Origin: an uncultured bacterium | GTDB taxonomy: Bacteria > Sysuimicrobiota > Sysuimicrobiia > Sysuimicrobiales > Sysuimicrobiaceae | Length of the DNA stretch: 64,000 nucleotides | Direction of reading: 5' to 3' | Assembly (NCBI GenBank): GCA_938028835.1 | Contig: CALIMJ010000027.1 | Location: 1 to 64,000 of the forward strand | In this document: one piece after another, positions 51,046 through 59,711 of the stretch | How positions within the stretch are numbered: the stretch's first letter is position 1 | Layout of the letters: every line of letters begins with the position of its first letter | Notes under the pieces: generated by a model | Databases searched by the model: none | Seen by the model: the letters and a program-made list of their open reading frames with translations, nothing else | Told to the model about the DNA's origin: nothing | Program-made: the position numbers and the translations under genes

Positions 51046-52632
51046 ATGCGCGCAAGGAGTGGCGGTCGGACGGTCACGTTCTTTTGGGTCCGGCGCTGGC
51101 TGCGGCTTGCGGACCTAGCCAACCGACCCGGAGCTCCGGGGTTGGAGGAGCTGGTGGAGAGAGGCCGGGAGCGGCGGGTGGGGCGGCGGGAGTTCCTGCG
51201 CGCCGCGGGCGGTGCCGCCCTGGTGGCAGCCGGCGAGCTGCTCCGCCCCGTGGAAGTCCTGGCGGGACCTCAGGCCCCCCGGGTGGTTATCGTGGGCGCG
51301 GGGATCGCCGGGCTGGTGGCCGGCTACCACCTGCGTCGGGCCGGGATCCGGGCACGGATCTACGAGGCCAGTACCCGTACAGGGGGCCGCATGTTCTCCG
51401 TGGCAGGGGCCGTCGTCCCGGGCCTGGTGACCGAATTCGGCGGGGAGTTCATCGACACCGGCCACGAAGACATGCACCGTCTGGTGCGCTCGCTGGGTCT
51501 GCAGCTAATTGACCTTGAAGGGGGTCCGGAGGCCCGCCTGCGCCCCACCTTCTACTTCGACAGCCGCCCCATCGCAGAACCGGAGGTGGTGCGCGCGTTC
51601 CAGCCCCTGGCCCGACGGATCCGCCAGGACCAGGACGCCGTGGGCGACGTGGTCACCTACCGCCAGCACAACCCGCGTGCCCGGGAGCTGGATCGCATGT
51701 CCGTCTCCGAGTACCTGGACCGGATCGGGGCGTCCGGGTGGATGAGGGAACTGCTGGAGGTGGCCTACGTGACGGAGTACGGGCTGGACGCGGCCGAGCA
51801 GTCCGCCCTCAACCTGGTACTCCTGATCGGTACGGATCCGGGGTCGACGTTCGAGGTGTACGGAGACAGCGACGAGCGCTACAGCGTGCGGGGGGGAAGC
51901 GGGCTGATCTGCGAGCGGCTGGCCGCCCTCCTCCGGCCTTCCCTGCACCTGGGCCACCGACTCGTGGCGATCCGGCAGCGGGGCAGCGGTTACCGCCTGG
52001 TGTTCGAGCGCAGGGGAGCCGGGACCGTGGAGGTGGACGCGGACTTCGTCATCCTCACCGTTCCCTTCACCCTCCTGCGACAGGTGGAACTGCAGGTCGA
52101 CCTGCCACCCGCCAAGCGGCGGGCCATCCAGGAACTGGGCTACGGTACCAACAGCAAGCTCATCCTGGGGTTCCGGCAGCGGGTGTGGCGCGCCGGAGGC
52201 TCCTCCGGCGAGCTGTTCACCGACCTGCCGTTCCAGAGCGGGTGGGACAGCAGCCGGGGCAGGCCTGGCACCGCGGGCACGTACACGATTTTCCTCGGCG
52301 GCCGGGCGGGGGTGGAGGTGGGCGACGGCCTGGCCGCGGAGCAGGCACAGAGGGCGCTGCCGGACCTGGAGCGGGTCTTTCCCGGGGTCCGGAGCGCGTA
52401 CACGGGCCGGGTGGCCCGCTGGCACTGGCCCTCGGATCCCTTCGCGCGGGGCAGTTACGCGTGCTGGAAGGTGGGACAGTACACCACCATCGCAGGCGCC
52501 GAGTTCGAGCCCGTGGGTCGGCTGCTGTTCGCGGGCGAGCACACGAGCCTGAACTACCAGGGCTACATGAACGGCGCTGCGGAGACCGGAAGGCGGGCCG
52601 CACAGCGGATCCGCAGGCTCGTGCGCAGGTAG
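51046..52632 (+). CDS. Tat-exported flavin-containing amine oxidase
   Basis: A 528-residue FAD enzyme. A twin-arginine signal is seen at about 45-75 (RRVGRREFLRAAGGAALVAA), preceded by an unusually long n-region. FAD-binding VVIVGAGIAGLVAGYHLRRAG starts near residue 84 and EASTRTGGRMFS follows. The C-terminal FAD block is LLFAGEHTSLNYQGYMNGAAETGRRAA, and GSYACWKVGQYT resembles the aromatic/Cys segment of monoamine and L-amino acid oxidases. It would oxidise an amine or amino acid outside the membrane, giving aldehyde, ammonia and H2O2. ATG 51046 follows AGGAGGAGG. Operator-like site A lies upstream. Confidence 0.88.
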   Translation: MRARSGGRTVTFFWVRRWLRLADLANRPGAPGLEELVERGRERRVGRREFLRAAGGAALVAAGELLRPVEVLAGPQAPRVVIVGAGIAGLVAGYHLRRAGIRARIYEASTRTGGRMFSVAGAVVPGLVTEFGGEFIDTGHEDMHRLVRSLGLQLIDLEGGPEARLRPTFYFDSRPIAEPEVVRAFQPLARRIRQDQDAVGDVVTYRQHNPRARELDRMSVSEYLDRIGASGWMRELLEVAYVTEYGLDAAEQSALNLVLLIGTDPGSTFEVYGDSDERYSVRGGSGLICERLAALLRPSLHLGHRLVAIRQRGSGYRLVFERRGAGTVEVDADFVILTVPFTLLRQVELQVDLPPAKRRAIQELGYGTNSKLILGFRQRVWRAGGSSGELFTDLPFQSGWDSSRGRPGTAGTYTIFLGGRAGVEVGDGLAAEQAQRALPDLERVFPGVRSAYTGRVARWHWPSDPFARGSYACWKVGQYTTIAGAEFEPVGRLLFAGEHTSLNYQGYMNGAAETGRRAAQRIRRLVRR

Positions 52633-52639
52633 CGCCTCC

Positions 52640-54517
52640 TCAGAGGAGGAGCCGGTTCCACAACGCCCACAGCAGGGCCGCGCCGGCCCAGCCCGCCCGG
52701 CTTCGAACCCCGAAAGCGGCTCCAGCCAGCGCGGCCCCTGCCCAGGCCACCAGCTGGGCCCGGCTGAGCATCTCCGTGGCCCGCACCTCCCCCAGCCTCT
52801 GGATCACCAGGTCCGTCCAGGGTGCGAAGGGCACGGGCAGGGGCAAAGGTTCGTAGAAGAACGCCAGCGTCCCGCTCGCCAGCAGGACGCCTGCTCCCAA
52901 CCGCAGTCCGGTAGGACCGGCGACGGCCCACCCGCTGGCGCGCAGCGCCACGGGCCACAGGAGCACCGCCACAGCCGGCGACCCGGTCCGGAGATCCGGG
53001 AGGAGCAGGGCCGCCGGCAACGCGGAGAAGTAACCCGCGAGGAACAAGCGCGTCGAAGGGATCTGCACGCCCCACCCCGCGACCAGTCTCGTCAGCAGGT
53101 GTGGTACCCCCCACAGCAACATGCCGAGGAAGGGGTAGAGGGTCGTGGTCCGCACAGCGTCCCCGGGCTCTGCGGCGAACCGGAAGCTGGTGGCAGTGAT
53201 CCCCAGGAGCGCCACCGCCAGGACCGTCAACGCCCCGGCGGCTGTGCCTCGCCCGACACCCTTCGCGGTCTGCTTGAACTCCTCCAGCAGCACCGGCGCA
53301 GACGCCAGAACGAGGGGCCACCAGCCTGAAGGCTCCTCCACCTCGGACAGCCCCGTCCAGGCCTGGGCGCCGGCCCAGTACACGAGCGCCAGGACCACGC
53401 CGGAGGCCAGCCCGTCCGCCGCTGCGTCCACGGGGTCGGGTGCCCGGGTCCCGCGAAGCCACGTCACAGCTCCCGCGAGCAGCATCAGAGCACCGCACAC
53501 CACCAGCCCGTCTATCCACGCACTGCGCAGGAAGCCGCCCACCAGCCAGAGGACGGACAGCGGCAGGGGTTCCAGCACGGCCCGGGGCAGCAAGGCTGCC
53601 AGCAGGGCCGTGCTTCCCACAACCGTCAGTGTCCCCGCAACCCCATAGGGGACCCAGCGGCGTGCCAGCAGGCCGCGCAGCCGGCCCACCGCCCGCTCCG
53701 CGAGCTCTGAGGCGTCGTCCACCAGGTCCGCGGCCAGCCACATCCAGAACAGGCCCAGGAACGTGAACAGAGCGCCGTAACCCAGGTGCAGGGCCTGCGC
53801 GAGCCGCGCGGGGTTCTGCAGGACGCCCCATGCGTAGACCACCGCCATGCTCCAGAACAGGGCGGCCCGCTCCCGCTGAAAGGCGCCGGGGGGCCTGCGC
53901 ACCAGCGCCCAACCGACAGCCGCGTACACCCCCGTCCACACGAGGACCGAAATCCACAGGGGCTGCAGGATGACCGGGCTCAGCCGCCCGAGGAGCAGGG
54001 CCCACGGGAACAGCCACGTGGCGCGAGCCCGGTCCTCCGCGATCCGTCTGGCTTCCACCGCGTAGAGGACCCAGGCGGGCAGGAGGGCCACGACGCGGGG
54101 AAGCGCCATTACGGGCGCCAGGAGGAGGTACCAAAGCACGTACAGGCCCGCGGCGAACCGCACCACAGGGTGCCGGCCCCGGATCTCCGACAGCCCGAGG
54201 GCGAAGGCCAGCGCGGCGACCCCTCCCAGGAGGGCCAGGGCGGCGGGTGTACCGAGCAGGCGGGAGCGCTCGGTCGCGGGCGCGGAGACGACGAGCCCGA
54301 ACCCGGCCAGGGTACCCGCGAAGAGTACGAACCCTAGGATTCCCCAGGGCCCCAGCCGCAGCAGCAGCACCCAGGCACTGGCCGCCTGCCGTAGGTCCCT
54401 CCACTTGACGGGCAGGCCGAGGTACTGTGCCACCGCGTCGAGTCCCCTGGCGGCTACGGACGTGAGCCGGCGAAGCCGCGTTAACGGGGCCGCGCGGCCC
54501 TCACCCGGTCCCTCCAT
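52640..54517 (-). CDS. Large polytopic membrane protein, function unknown
   Basis: A 625-residue protein with about 14 hydrophobic segments spread over its whole length, a basic N-terminal head (about 1-45), and short loops rich in Arg and Pro. A charged cytoplasmic stretch LLEEFKQTAKGVGRG lies near residue 405. I recognise no family and no catalytic motif. ATG 54517 lies inside the end of the PrsW-like gene (37-nt overlap), so the two are probably co-expressed. It converges on the amine oxidase with a 7-nt gap. Confidence 0.7.
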   Translation of the reverse strand: MEGPGEGRAAPLTRLRRLTSVAARGLDAVAQYLGLPVKWRDLRQAASAWVLLLRLGPWGILGFVLFAGTLAGFGLVVSAPATERSRLLGTPAALALLGGVAALAFALGLSEIRGRHPVVRFAAGLYVLWYLLLAPVMALPRVVALLPAWVLYAVEARRIAEDRARATWLFPWALLLGRLSPVILQPLWISVLVWTGVYAAVGWALVRRPPGAFQRERAALFWSMAVVYAWGVLQNPARLAQALHLGYGALFTFLGLFWMWLAADLVDDASELAERAVGRLRGLLARRWVPYGVAGTLTVVGSTALLAALLPRAVLEPLPLSVLWLVGGFLRSAWIDGLVVCGALMLLAGAVTWLRGTRAPDPVDAAADGLASGVVLALVYWAGAQAWTGLSEVEEPSGWWPLVLASAPVLLEEFKQTAKGVGRGTAAGALTVLAVALLGITATSFRFAAEPGDAVRTTTLYPFLGMLLWGVPHLLTRLVAGWGVQIPSTRLFLAGYFSALPAALLLPDLRTGSPAVAVLLWPVALRASGWAVAGPTGLRLGAGVLLASGTLAFFYEPLPLPVPFAPWTDLVIQRLGEVRATEMLSRAQLVAWAGAALAGAAFGVRSRAGWAGAALLWALWNRLLL

Positions 54518-55416
54518 CTCTCCACCGCTACAGGGTTAGCCAGACCGCGGGCCACCCACCACTTGGCCGCAGCCAGTCTCAGAAGGGCGTGACGTACGGC
54601 CGAGGGCACCCCTCTGCCGTCGGCGAGGAGGGTGTAGAACTCTTCCTCGGAGACGAGCCCCGTGGCCACCTCCTCCCGAAGGAGGCTCCATAGGACGCGC
54701 TGCCGGCGCGCCCGCCATCCGTACAACCCTGCCAGGACAGCCAGGCCGGTGGACTCGAGCAGGAGCAGGCCCCCGGCTGCAGCTGGGGACCAGGTACCGG
54801 GCTGCCGGACGGCGGCAACCAGTGCCAGATAGGAGGCCTGAGCCGCCACGGGCAGAGCCAGGCCGAGGAGCGCGCCCGCGGCCAGAAAGACCCGCTTTCT
54901 CTGCCACAGCTGGTGACTCCAGACCAGAAGCGCCCCGGAGGCCGCGCCCGTGACCGCGTGGAAGATCCACCCGGCGAGCAGGTGAAGCAGCACCCCGACA
55001 TCCCCCGGTGTAGCGGGAGCGTGCCGGACCAGGACCCACAGAGCCCAGAGGCCGTAGCCAGCTCCCGCAAACACACCGCACAGGGCTCCGTCGAAGACGT
55101 CCGCCAACCTGCGGCGCTGCGGCCAGACCACCGCGGCCAGCACCAGCGCCTTCGCCGCTTCCTCGGCGGCTCCAGCCCACGGCGACCCGCCTGCGGCCAG
55201 CCAAGCGGGGACGAACCCCGGCCACGGCAGACTGGAAAGGCCCGGGACAGCCGCAGCGCCCCGGAGCACCAGGGGGACCCCGGCCCCGCCGGCGAGCAGC
55301 GACCGCCAGAGCAAGGCCAGGTCCCAGCCCACCGCTGCCCGCCAGGCCAGCAGGCCGTAGGCCAGCGCCCCCGCACTCAGGAACAAGACCGCTACCGTTT
55401 CGGCCACCCTAGCCAC
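54481..55416 (-). CDS. PrsW-family membrane protein with altered active site
   Basis: A 311-residue protein with about eight helices. Motif 1 of PrsW intramembrane proteases is present as GAAEEAAKALVLAAVV (about 81-96), and HLLAGWIFHAVTGAASG supplies the later His helix. The second motif FxxxE reads GYGLWALWVL, so the Glu is missing. The cytoplasmic tail (REEVATGLVSEEEFYTLLADG ... LRLAAAKWWVARGL) resembles the tails of the three plus-strand PrsW paralogues. The start is uncertain: GTG 55416 or 55407; an ATG at 55500 would run into the divergent regulator. Operator-like site B lies just upstream. Confidence 0.75.
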   Translation of the reverse strand: MARVAETVAVLFLSAGALAYGLLAWRAAVGWDLALLWRSLLAGGAGVPLVLRGAAAVPGLSSLPWPGFVPAWLAAGGSPWAGAAEEAAKALVLAAVVWPQRRRLADVFDGALCGVFAGAGYGLWALWVLVRHAPATPGDVGVLLHLLAGWIFHAVTGAASGALLVWSHQLWQRKRVFLAAGALLGLALPVAAQASYLALVAAVRQPGTWSPAAAGGLLLLESTGLAVLAGLYGWRARRQRVLWSLLREEVATGLVSEEEFYTLLADGRGVPSAVRHALLRLAAAKWWVARGLANPVAVERWRDRVRAARPR

Positions 55417-55450
55417 CGGCTTGGTTTGGACCGAGTGTCTTGCCCTGCGG

Positions 55451-55468
55451 GTTAAAATCGCCTTAAGC
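55451..55468. promoter_or_regulatory. Candidate SARP-type operator, site B (divergent promoter)
   Basis: GTTAAAATCGCCTTAAGC: half-sites TTAAA (55452) and TTAAG (55463) are 11 bp apart, in the short space between the PrsW-like gene (minus, start about 55416) and the regulator (plus, start 55492). If functional it could serve both genes, including autoregulation. No canonical -10 at SARP distance is obvious on either strand. Confidence 0.45.
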
Positions 55469-55491
55469 ACACCGCTGGAGTTCGCGACTCC

Positions 55492-58197
55492 GTGGGCCAT
55501 GCCCGGTGGATCCTCCGTCGCCGGCTCTTGGAGCGTTTGCCCAAAGAGCCGGGCCACGTAGTCTGGCTTCGTGCTCCGTACGGGTACGGCAAGACCGTCC
55601 TGCTCCAGCAGTGGGCGGACCGGATCAGGGCCTCCGGCTGGCGGGTTCTGTGGGTGAGCGCCGGCTCGTCCAGCCTCCGCGAACAGCTCGGGCGGATCCT
55701 GGGTCTGGGACCTACCCCGAGCGGGAGGGTCCTCCAGGCCCGACTGAGCCAACAGCCCACGCTCCTCGTCCTCGACGACGTAACGCCCGCGGAGATTGCC
55801 GATCTGCGTCTCCTCCTGGACGGTCTGCTCCTGGGCCTCGCCAGCCGGGCCGACCTCCCGTGGCCCGAACTCCCCAAAGCTCGAACCCAGGGACGCTTGG
55901 TCCTCCTCACTGCGGAGGATCTGCGGTTCACGCTCCAGGAGGTCCAGGAGCTGGTCCGGGATGACCACAGGGCGTACGAGGTCTGGGAGAGGGCGGGCGG
56001 ATGGCCCATCGCGGTGCACACCGCAGTGCTGGCGGGAAGCCTGGAGTTCCAAGCTGCCCTGGTCCGTGGCGTCCGGGATTCCCTGGGCCCGGAGGAGTGG
56101 GAGTTCCTCCTCCTGCTGTCCTGCGTTCCGGCTCTCTCTGGCGAGCAGGCAGCAAGGCCCGTGGAGCGCCTCGTGGAGTCCGGGTTTGCCCAGCGCACGC
56201 CCGCAGGGGTTCAGCTCCATGCTCTGTTCGCGGAGGTCCTGCACAGCTCCTACCCGTCTGAGGTACAGGAGGTGGTGAGGCGCCGTGCGCCCCAGCTGCC
56301 CGCCGAGCTGCGGGCCGAGGCCTACCTGCGCTGCGGTCTGTGGGCCGAGCTGGACCAGCTTCTCGACAGGCCTCAGGCGGTGCATCTGGCGTCCCAGACT
56401 CCCTCCGGCGTACTGCGCTGGTGCCGGGCTCTACCGGGCAGGGGAGGGCCCTGGAGGAGGCTGGCGCACGGCATGGCCCTCTGCCTGGCCGGGCGGTTGA
56501 GGGAGGCCTTCGCCCGCCTGGAAACCCTCGCCCGGGATGCGGACTATTCCCATCCCGAGGTGGCTATCCGGGCGTGGGGCCTGATCGCCTACCACGCTCC
56601 GGAAGTGGACCTGCAGCTTGCGCTTCGGGCCGTGGAGGAGGGGTGGCGCCTGGTCGACCGGGTAGACCCACGCGCCGCTGCCCGGTTTCTGAACTGGACC
56701 CTGTGGTCCCTGTGGAAGGCGCAGCAGCTCGATCGGTTTCAGGCAGCCCTGGAAGACGCCCGGCGCAGGCTTCCGCCAGACGACCCCTACCTCTTCCACC
56801 CGATCGGGTACAACCAGGCCTTCCTCCGCTGGCAGCGGGAGGGCAGCCTGGAACAGTACCTCGCCTACAACCGGCGGACCGCGGAGGTGCAAGAGCGGGA
56901 TCGCTCCCACGACCTGCCCCTGACCCTGCTGCAGACAGGGCGCCTGCTCCTGCTCGTGGGAGAGCGACAGGAGGCCCTGGCCTGTTTCCGCAAGGCGCAG
57001 GTGCGTTCCGGGTGGAACGTCTGGGCCGAGGTGCTGGCAGCCGCTTGGCAGGCGTACGTGGAGGGCGACCGGCCAGCCTTCCAGCGCCTGTTGAGTCTGC
57101 CGGAGACGCAGGAAAACCCCGACCTGGAGGATCAGGTGCGGGGCCTGTGGGCGAGGACGCTGCGGGAAGCCGGTGCCCCGCGCGAAGCGCTCGCGGTGGC
57201 CCAGCCGGCCCGGGGGTTCTGGACCCGCGTGGAGGCGGCTTTGAGCCTTGCCGCCCTGGGAAGACGACAGGAAGCCGCAGCCCTGCTTCCCCCGCAGCCC
57301 TGGGATCGGGAGGAGCGGGCCGTGTGGCACGCCGCCAGGTTCCGGATCCTGCGCAGGGAGGAGGACCTGGACGCTCTGGTGGGCCTCACCACCGTTGGCG
57401 CTGCGATCCTCCCGGCCCTCATCCCCGTCCGGGAGCTACCGCGCGGTCGGCCCGAATACGCGGACGTCTACCCGATCCAGGAGGTTTTCCGGTCAGGCTG
57501 GAAGGAGGCCATCCAGCGGCGCGCCGCCGACGTGCCACCCCTGGAGGTAGAACTGCTCGGCCGGTTCCGCGTGCGGAGACTGGAGGAGGAGGTCGTCCTC
57601 CCGCCCACGGCCCGAGCCCTCCTGGCCTTGATGGTGCTGGGGTACGCACCGGAGGAGGCGGCGGAACACCTGTGGCCGGAGGCTGACCTTGAACGGGCCC
57701 GGAACAACCTGCACGTCCAGATGCACCACCTGCGCCGGGCCCTGCAACCGTGGGGCGTTCCCACTTATCTGACGTCCGACGGGCTTCGCAACGCGCGGGT
57801 GGATCTCTGGAGCCTCGAGGCAGCGCTGGAGCGAGGGGACGCCGACGAGGTGCTGCGGCTGTACCGGGAGCCGGTGGCTGCCGGGGTGGACCTTCCAGCG
57901 GTGGATCAGGTCCGGCACGTGCTCCACCGCCGCGTGGTGGACTTCCTGTTTTCACGGGGACGCGAGGCCCCGCCGGAGCGGGGAATTCTTCTGCTGGAGC
58001 GGGTACTGGAGCTGGAGCCCCTGCACGAGCCGGCCCTTCGGGCCCTGCTCACACACCTCGGCGCTGTCGGCCAGCCGGGCAGGGCCCTGGAACTGTACCG
58101 GTCGTTCGTTCACCGCCTGAAGGAGGACCTGGGGCTTGACCCTCTCCCGGAGACCCAGGCCCTCTGCAGAGAACTTCTCCCCTCCATCTCCGCCTAG
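55492..58197 (+). CDS. MalT-like NTPase / SARP-BTAD transcriptional regulator
   Basis: A 901-residue regulator. The N-terminal STAND-type NTPase has P-loop RAPYGYGKTVLLQQW (about 27-41), Walker B-like TLLVLDDV and a WERAGGWPIAV block as in MalT. A helical repeat middle spans about 260-660 (sensor/TPR-like). The C-terminal winged helix (about 681-770: EVELLGRFRV, ARALLALMVLG, AAEHLWPEADLERARNNLHVQMHHLRRAL) is followed by a BTAD domain (about 775-900: ILLLERVLELEPLHEPALRALL, GRALELYRSF, LGLDPLPETQALC). In AfsR-type proteins the DNA-binding part is N-terminal; here the order is reversed. GTG 55492 has GGAG 11 nt upstream. Probably an ATP-switched activator of the surrounding genes. Confidence 0.88.
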   Translation: MGHARWILRRRLLERLPKEPGHVVWLRAPYGYGKTVLLQQWADRIRASGWRVLWVSAGSSSLREQLGRILGLGPTPSGRVLQARLSQQPTLLVLDDVTPAEIADLRLLLDGLLLGLASRADLPWPELPKARTQGRLVLLTAEDLRFTLQEVQELVRDDHRAYEVWERAGGWPIAVHTAVLAGSLEFQAALVRGVRDSLGPEEWEFLLLLSCVPALSGEQAARPVERLVESGFAQRTPAGVQLHALFAEVLHSSYPSEVQEVVRRRAPQLPAELRAEAYLRCGLWAELDQLLDRPQAVHLASQTPSGVLRWCRALPGRGGPWRRLAHGMALCLAGRLREAFARLETLARDADYSHPEVAIRAWGLIAYHAPEVDLQLALRAVEEGWRLVDRVDPRAAARFLNWTLWSLWKAQQLDRFQAALEDARRRLPPDDPYLFHPIGYNQAFLRWQREGSLEQYLAYNRRTAEVQERDRSHDLPLTLLQTGRLLLLVGERQEALACFRKAQVRSGWNVWAEVLAAAWQAYVEGDRPAFQRLLSLPETQENPDLEDQVRGLWARTLREAGAPREALAVAQPARGFWTRVEAALSLAALGRRQEAAALLPPQPWDREERAVWHAARFRILRREEDLDALVGLTTVGAAILPALIPVRELPRGRPEYADVYPIQEVFRSGWKEAIQRRAADVPPLEVELLGRFRVRRLEEEVVLPPTARALLALMVLGYAPEEAAEHLWPEADLERARNNLHVQMHHLRRALQPWGVPTYLTSDGLRNARVDLWSLEAALERGDADEVLRLYREPVAAGVDLPAVDQVRHVLHRRVVDFLFSRGREAPPERGILLLERVLELEPLHEPALRALLTHLGAVGQPGRALELYRSFVHRLKEDLGLDPLPETQALCRELLPSISA

Positions 58198-58218
58198 AGA
58201 CCCCTCCGTACGGGGGAG

Positions 58219-58236
58219 TTTAAGCGGGCTTTAAGC
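58219..58236 (+). promoter_or_regulatory. Candidate SARP-type operator, site C (PrsW operon promoter)
   Basis: TTTAAGCGGGCTTTAAGC (with half-sites TTAAG at 58220 and 58231) lies 44 nt before the first gene of the PrsW operon. The right part GCGGGCTTTAAGCCCGC is also a perfect palindrome. A weak -10-like TACCCA begins 10 bp after the second repeat. Confidence 0.5.
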
Positions 58237-58279
58237 CCGCCGGTGCTACCCAAAGGCAAAAGCGACCCGAGGGTGGCCG

Positions 58280-58630
58280 ATGGAGCGTCCTGAGGCGGAT
58301 CTGACCCCCACCCAGCGGTGGGTGGCCATTGGCGGGTGGTGGGTTTGGTTTGTGGCCCTTGCGGGGCTGCTCCTGCGTCCCCCGAACCCCTTCCTGCGCA
58401 AACACGCCATCTGGGCCATCGGGTGGGGGCTTGGTCTGGCGGTGGTGTTCGGCGGGTTCCCGCTGTTCCTGCTGATGGTAGCCGCGGCCGTCCGCAGCGA
58501 GGCGGTGAGGGCGATCGCCACCCTCGGAGGGCTGGGCTGGAGTTCTCTGGGATTCCTGGTTTGGGTGGCCGGTGGGGTGGTGAACACCCTGGCCGTGCTG
58601 CAGGGCAAGGGGCCGTGGATGAAGATGTGA
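58280..58630 (+). CDS. Small DUF4870/Tic20-like membrane protein
   Basis: A 116-residue protein with three hydrophobic helices (about 12-31, 42-67, 80-106). The segment NPFLRKHAIWAIGWGLGLA resembles the (F/L)-x-x-HA-x-x-A core of DUF4870/Tic20-like small membrane proteins, which have no established function in bacteria. ATG 58280 follows GAGGGTGG. It is the first gene of the plus-strand PrsW operon, directly behind site C. Confidence 0.6.
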   Translation: MERPEADLTPTQRWVAIGGWWVWFVALAGLLLRPPNPFLRKHAIWAIGWGLGLAVVFGGFPLFLLMVAAAVRSEAVRAIATLGGLGWSSLGFLVWVAGGVVNTLAVLQGKGPWMKM

Positions 58631-58655
58631 AGCTCAGGCGGAGGGAGTGAAGAAC

Positions 58656-59711
58656 ATGGGATCCGTGCTAACCGTACCACCCCGCCCGTATTCACCGTGG
58701 CCTATCGAGAAGTCTCCACCCCCCGACGCGGTGACCACGGGTGCTGCCCTGGGCGGCTCGGACATCGTCGTGGGGGCGCTGATCGTCCTGCTCCTGACAG
58801 CCCTCTACGTGGTGGCCCTGTACTGGGTGGACCGGCACGAAAAGGAGCCCGGCAGCGTGCTGGCGGCCGCCCTGCTGGGCGGGGCGGTGGCAGCTCCCGT
58901 GCTGACGGTGCTGGTGGAGCGGCTCGCGGGCATCCGCATGTCCGTGTACCCCGCGGCCTTCCACGCCCTCAACGCTGCCTTCTTCGGCGGGCCCAACCCC
59001 GCGGGAGCGTTCGTCGAGGAGGGCGCGAAGGCGCTGGTGCTCCTCCTGCTGTTCCGGGCTCTTCCGCGGGAGTTCGACGGGGTCCTGGACGGCGTGGTGT
59101 ACGGCGGGGTGGTGGGGGCGGGCTTCGCTCTGGCGGAGTCCGCGGTGTACCTGTGGGACTTGGCCCGGGCCGGCAGTTTCGCGGGCGTGGGGACAGGGCT
59201 GTTCTTCGGGGTCCTCGTGACCGGGCTCACCCACTGCGCGTTCAGCGCCGTCTTCGGCGCGTCCCTGGGCGCGGTGCGGGAGTTCGGGCTTGAGGGCTCC
59301 TCCGCGTGGTGGCTGCCTGTGGGAGGGTTCTTTGCCGCAGCCCTCTACCACGCTGCCTACGACGCTCTGGCAGCCCTGCGGGTTTCCGGGATGGGGCCTG
59401 CGGGGCTGGTGTCGCTCGCCCGCACGGTGGCGGACTGGCTGGGTGTGATGGTGCTCGCGGTGACGATCCTCTGGGCGCTCCGTCGGGAACGGGAGATCTT
59501 CCGCTCGTACCTGCCTGCTGAGGCGGCGGAGGGCCACGTGCCCCGCGAGTACGTGGACGCCGCGGTGCAGGGACGGTGGGGATCCATCCCTAAGGTGGTG
59601 CGGCAGCCGCTCGCGGAGCTGGCGTTCGCCCGCCGCAGGCTGGAACGGGGCCTCGCAAACGAGGCGGAGCTGGAGCTGTATCGGAACCGGATCCGGGAGG
59701 CCACGCGATGA
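58656..59711 (+). CDS. PrsW-family intramembrane protease homologue 1 (operon)
   Basis: A 351-residue protein with a Pro-rich cytoplasmic head (about 1-30), the family motif VDRHEKEPGSVLAAALLGG after the first helix pair, then motif 1 FVEEGAKALVLLLLF (Glu pair about 121-122), motif 2 GFALAESAVYL, and His motifs LTHCAFSAVFG and LYHAAYDAL. All proposed PrsW catalytic residues are present. A cytoplasmic tail of about 65 residues ends LAELAFARRRLERGL. ATG 58656 lies 10 nt after GGAGGG; GTG 58647 is closer but nearly touches the ribosome site. PrsW in Bacillus cuts an anti-sigma factor; no sigma/anti-sigma pair is visible here. Confidence 0.88.
   Translation: MGSVLTVPPRPYSPWPIEKSPPPDAVTTGAALGGSDIVVGALIVLLLTALYVVALYWVDRHEKEPGSVLAAALLGGAVAAPVLTVLVERLAGIRMSVYPAAFHALNAAFFGGPNPAGAFVEEGAKALVLLLLFRALPREFDGVLDGVVYGGVVGAGFALAESAVYLWDLARAGSFAGVGTGLFFGVLVTGLTHCAFSAVFGASLGAVREFGLEGSSAWWLPVGGFFAAALYHAAYDALAALRVSGMGPAGLVSLARTVADWLGVMVLAVTILWALRREREIFRSYLPAEAAEGHVPREYVDAAVQGRWGSIPKVVRQPLAELAFARRRLERGLANEAELELYRNRIREATR

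Noticed and set aside
58200..58220. A terminator hairpin right after the SARP regulator gene
   Set aside because: CCCC...GGGG can pair only for 4-5 bp and the following T-rich bases belong to operator-like site C; too weak to call.
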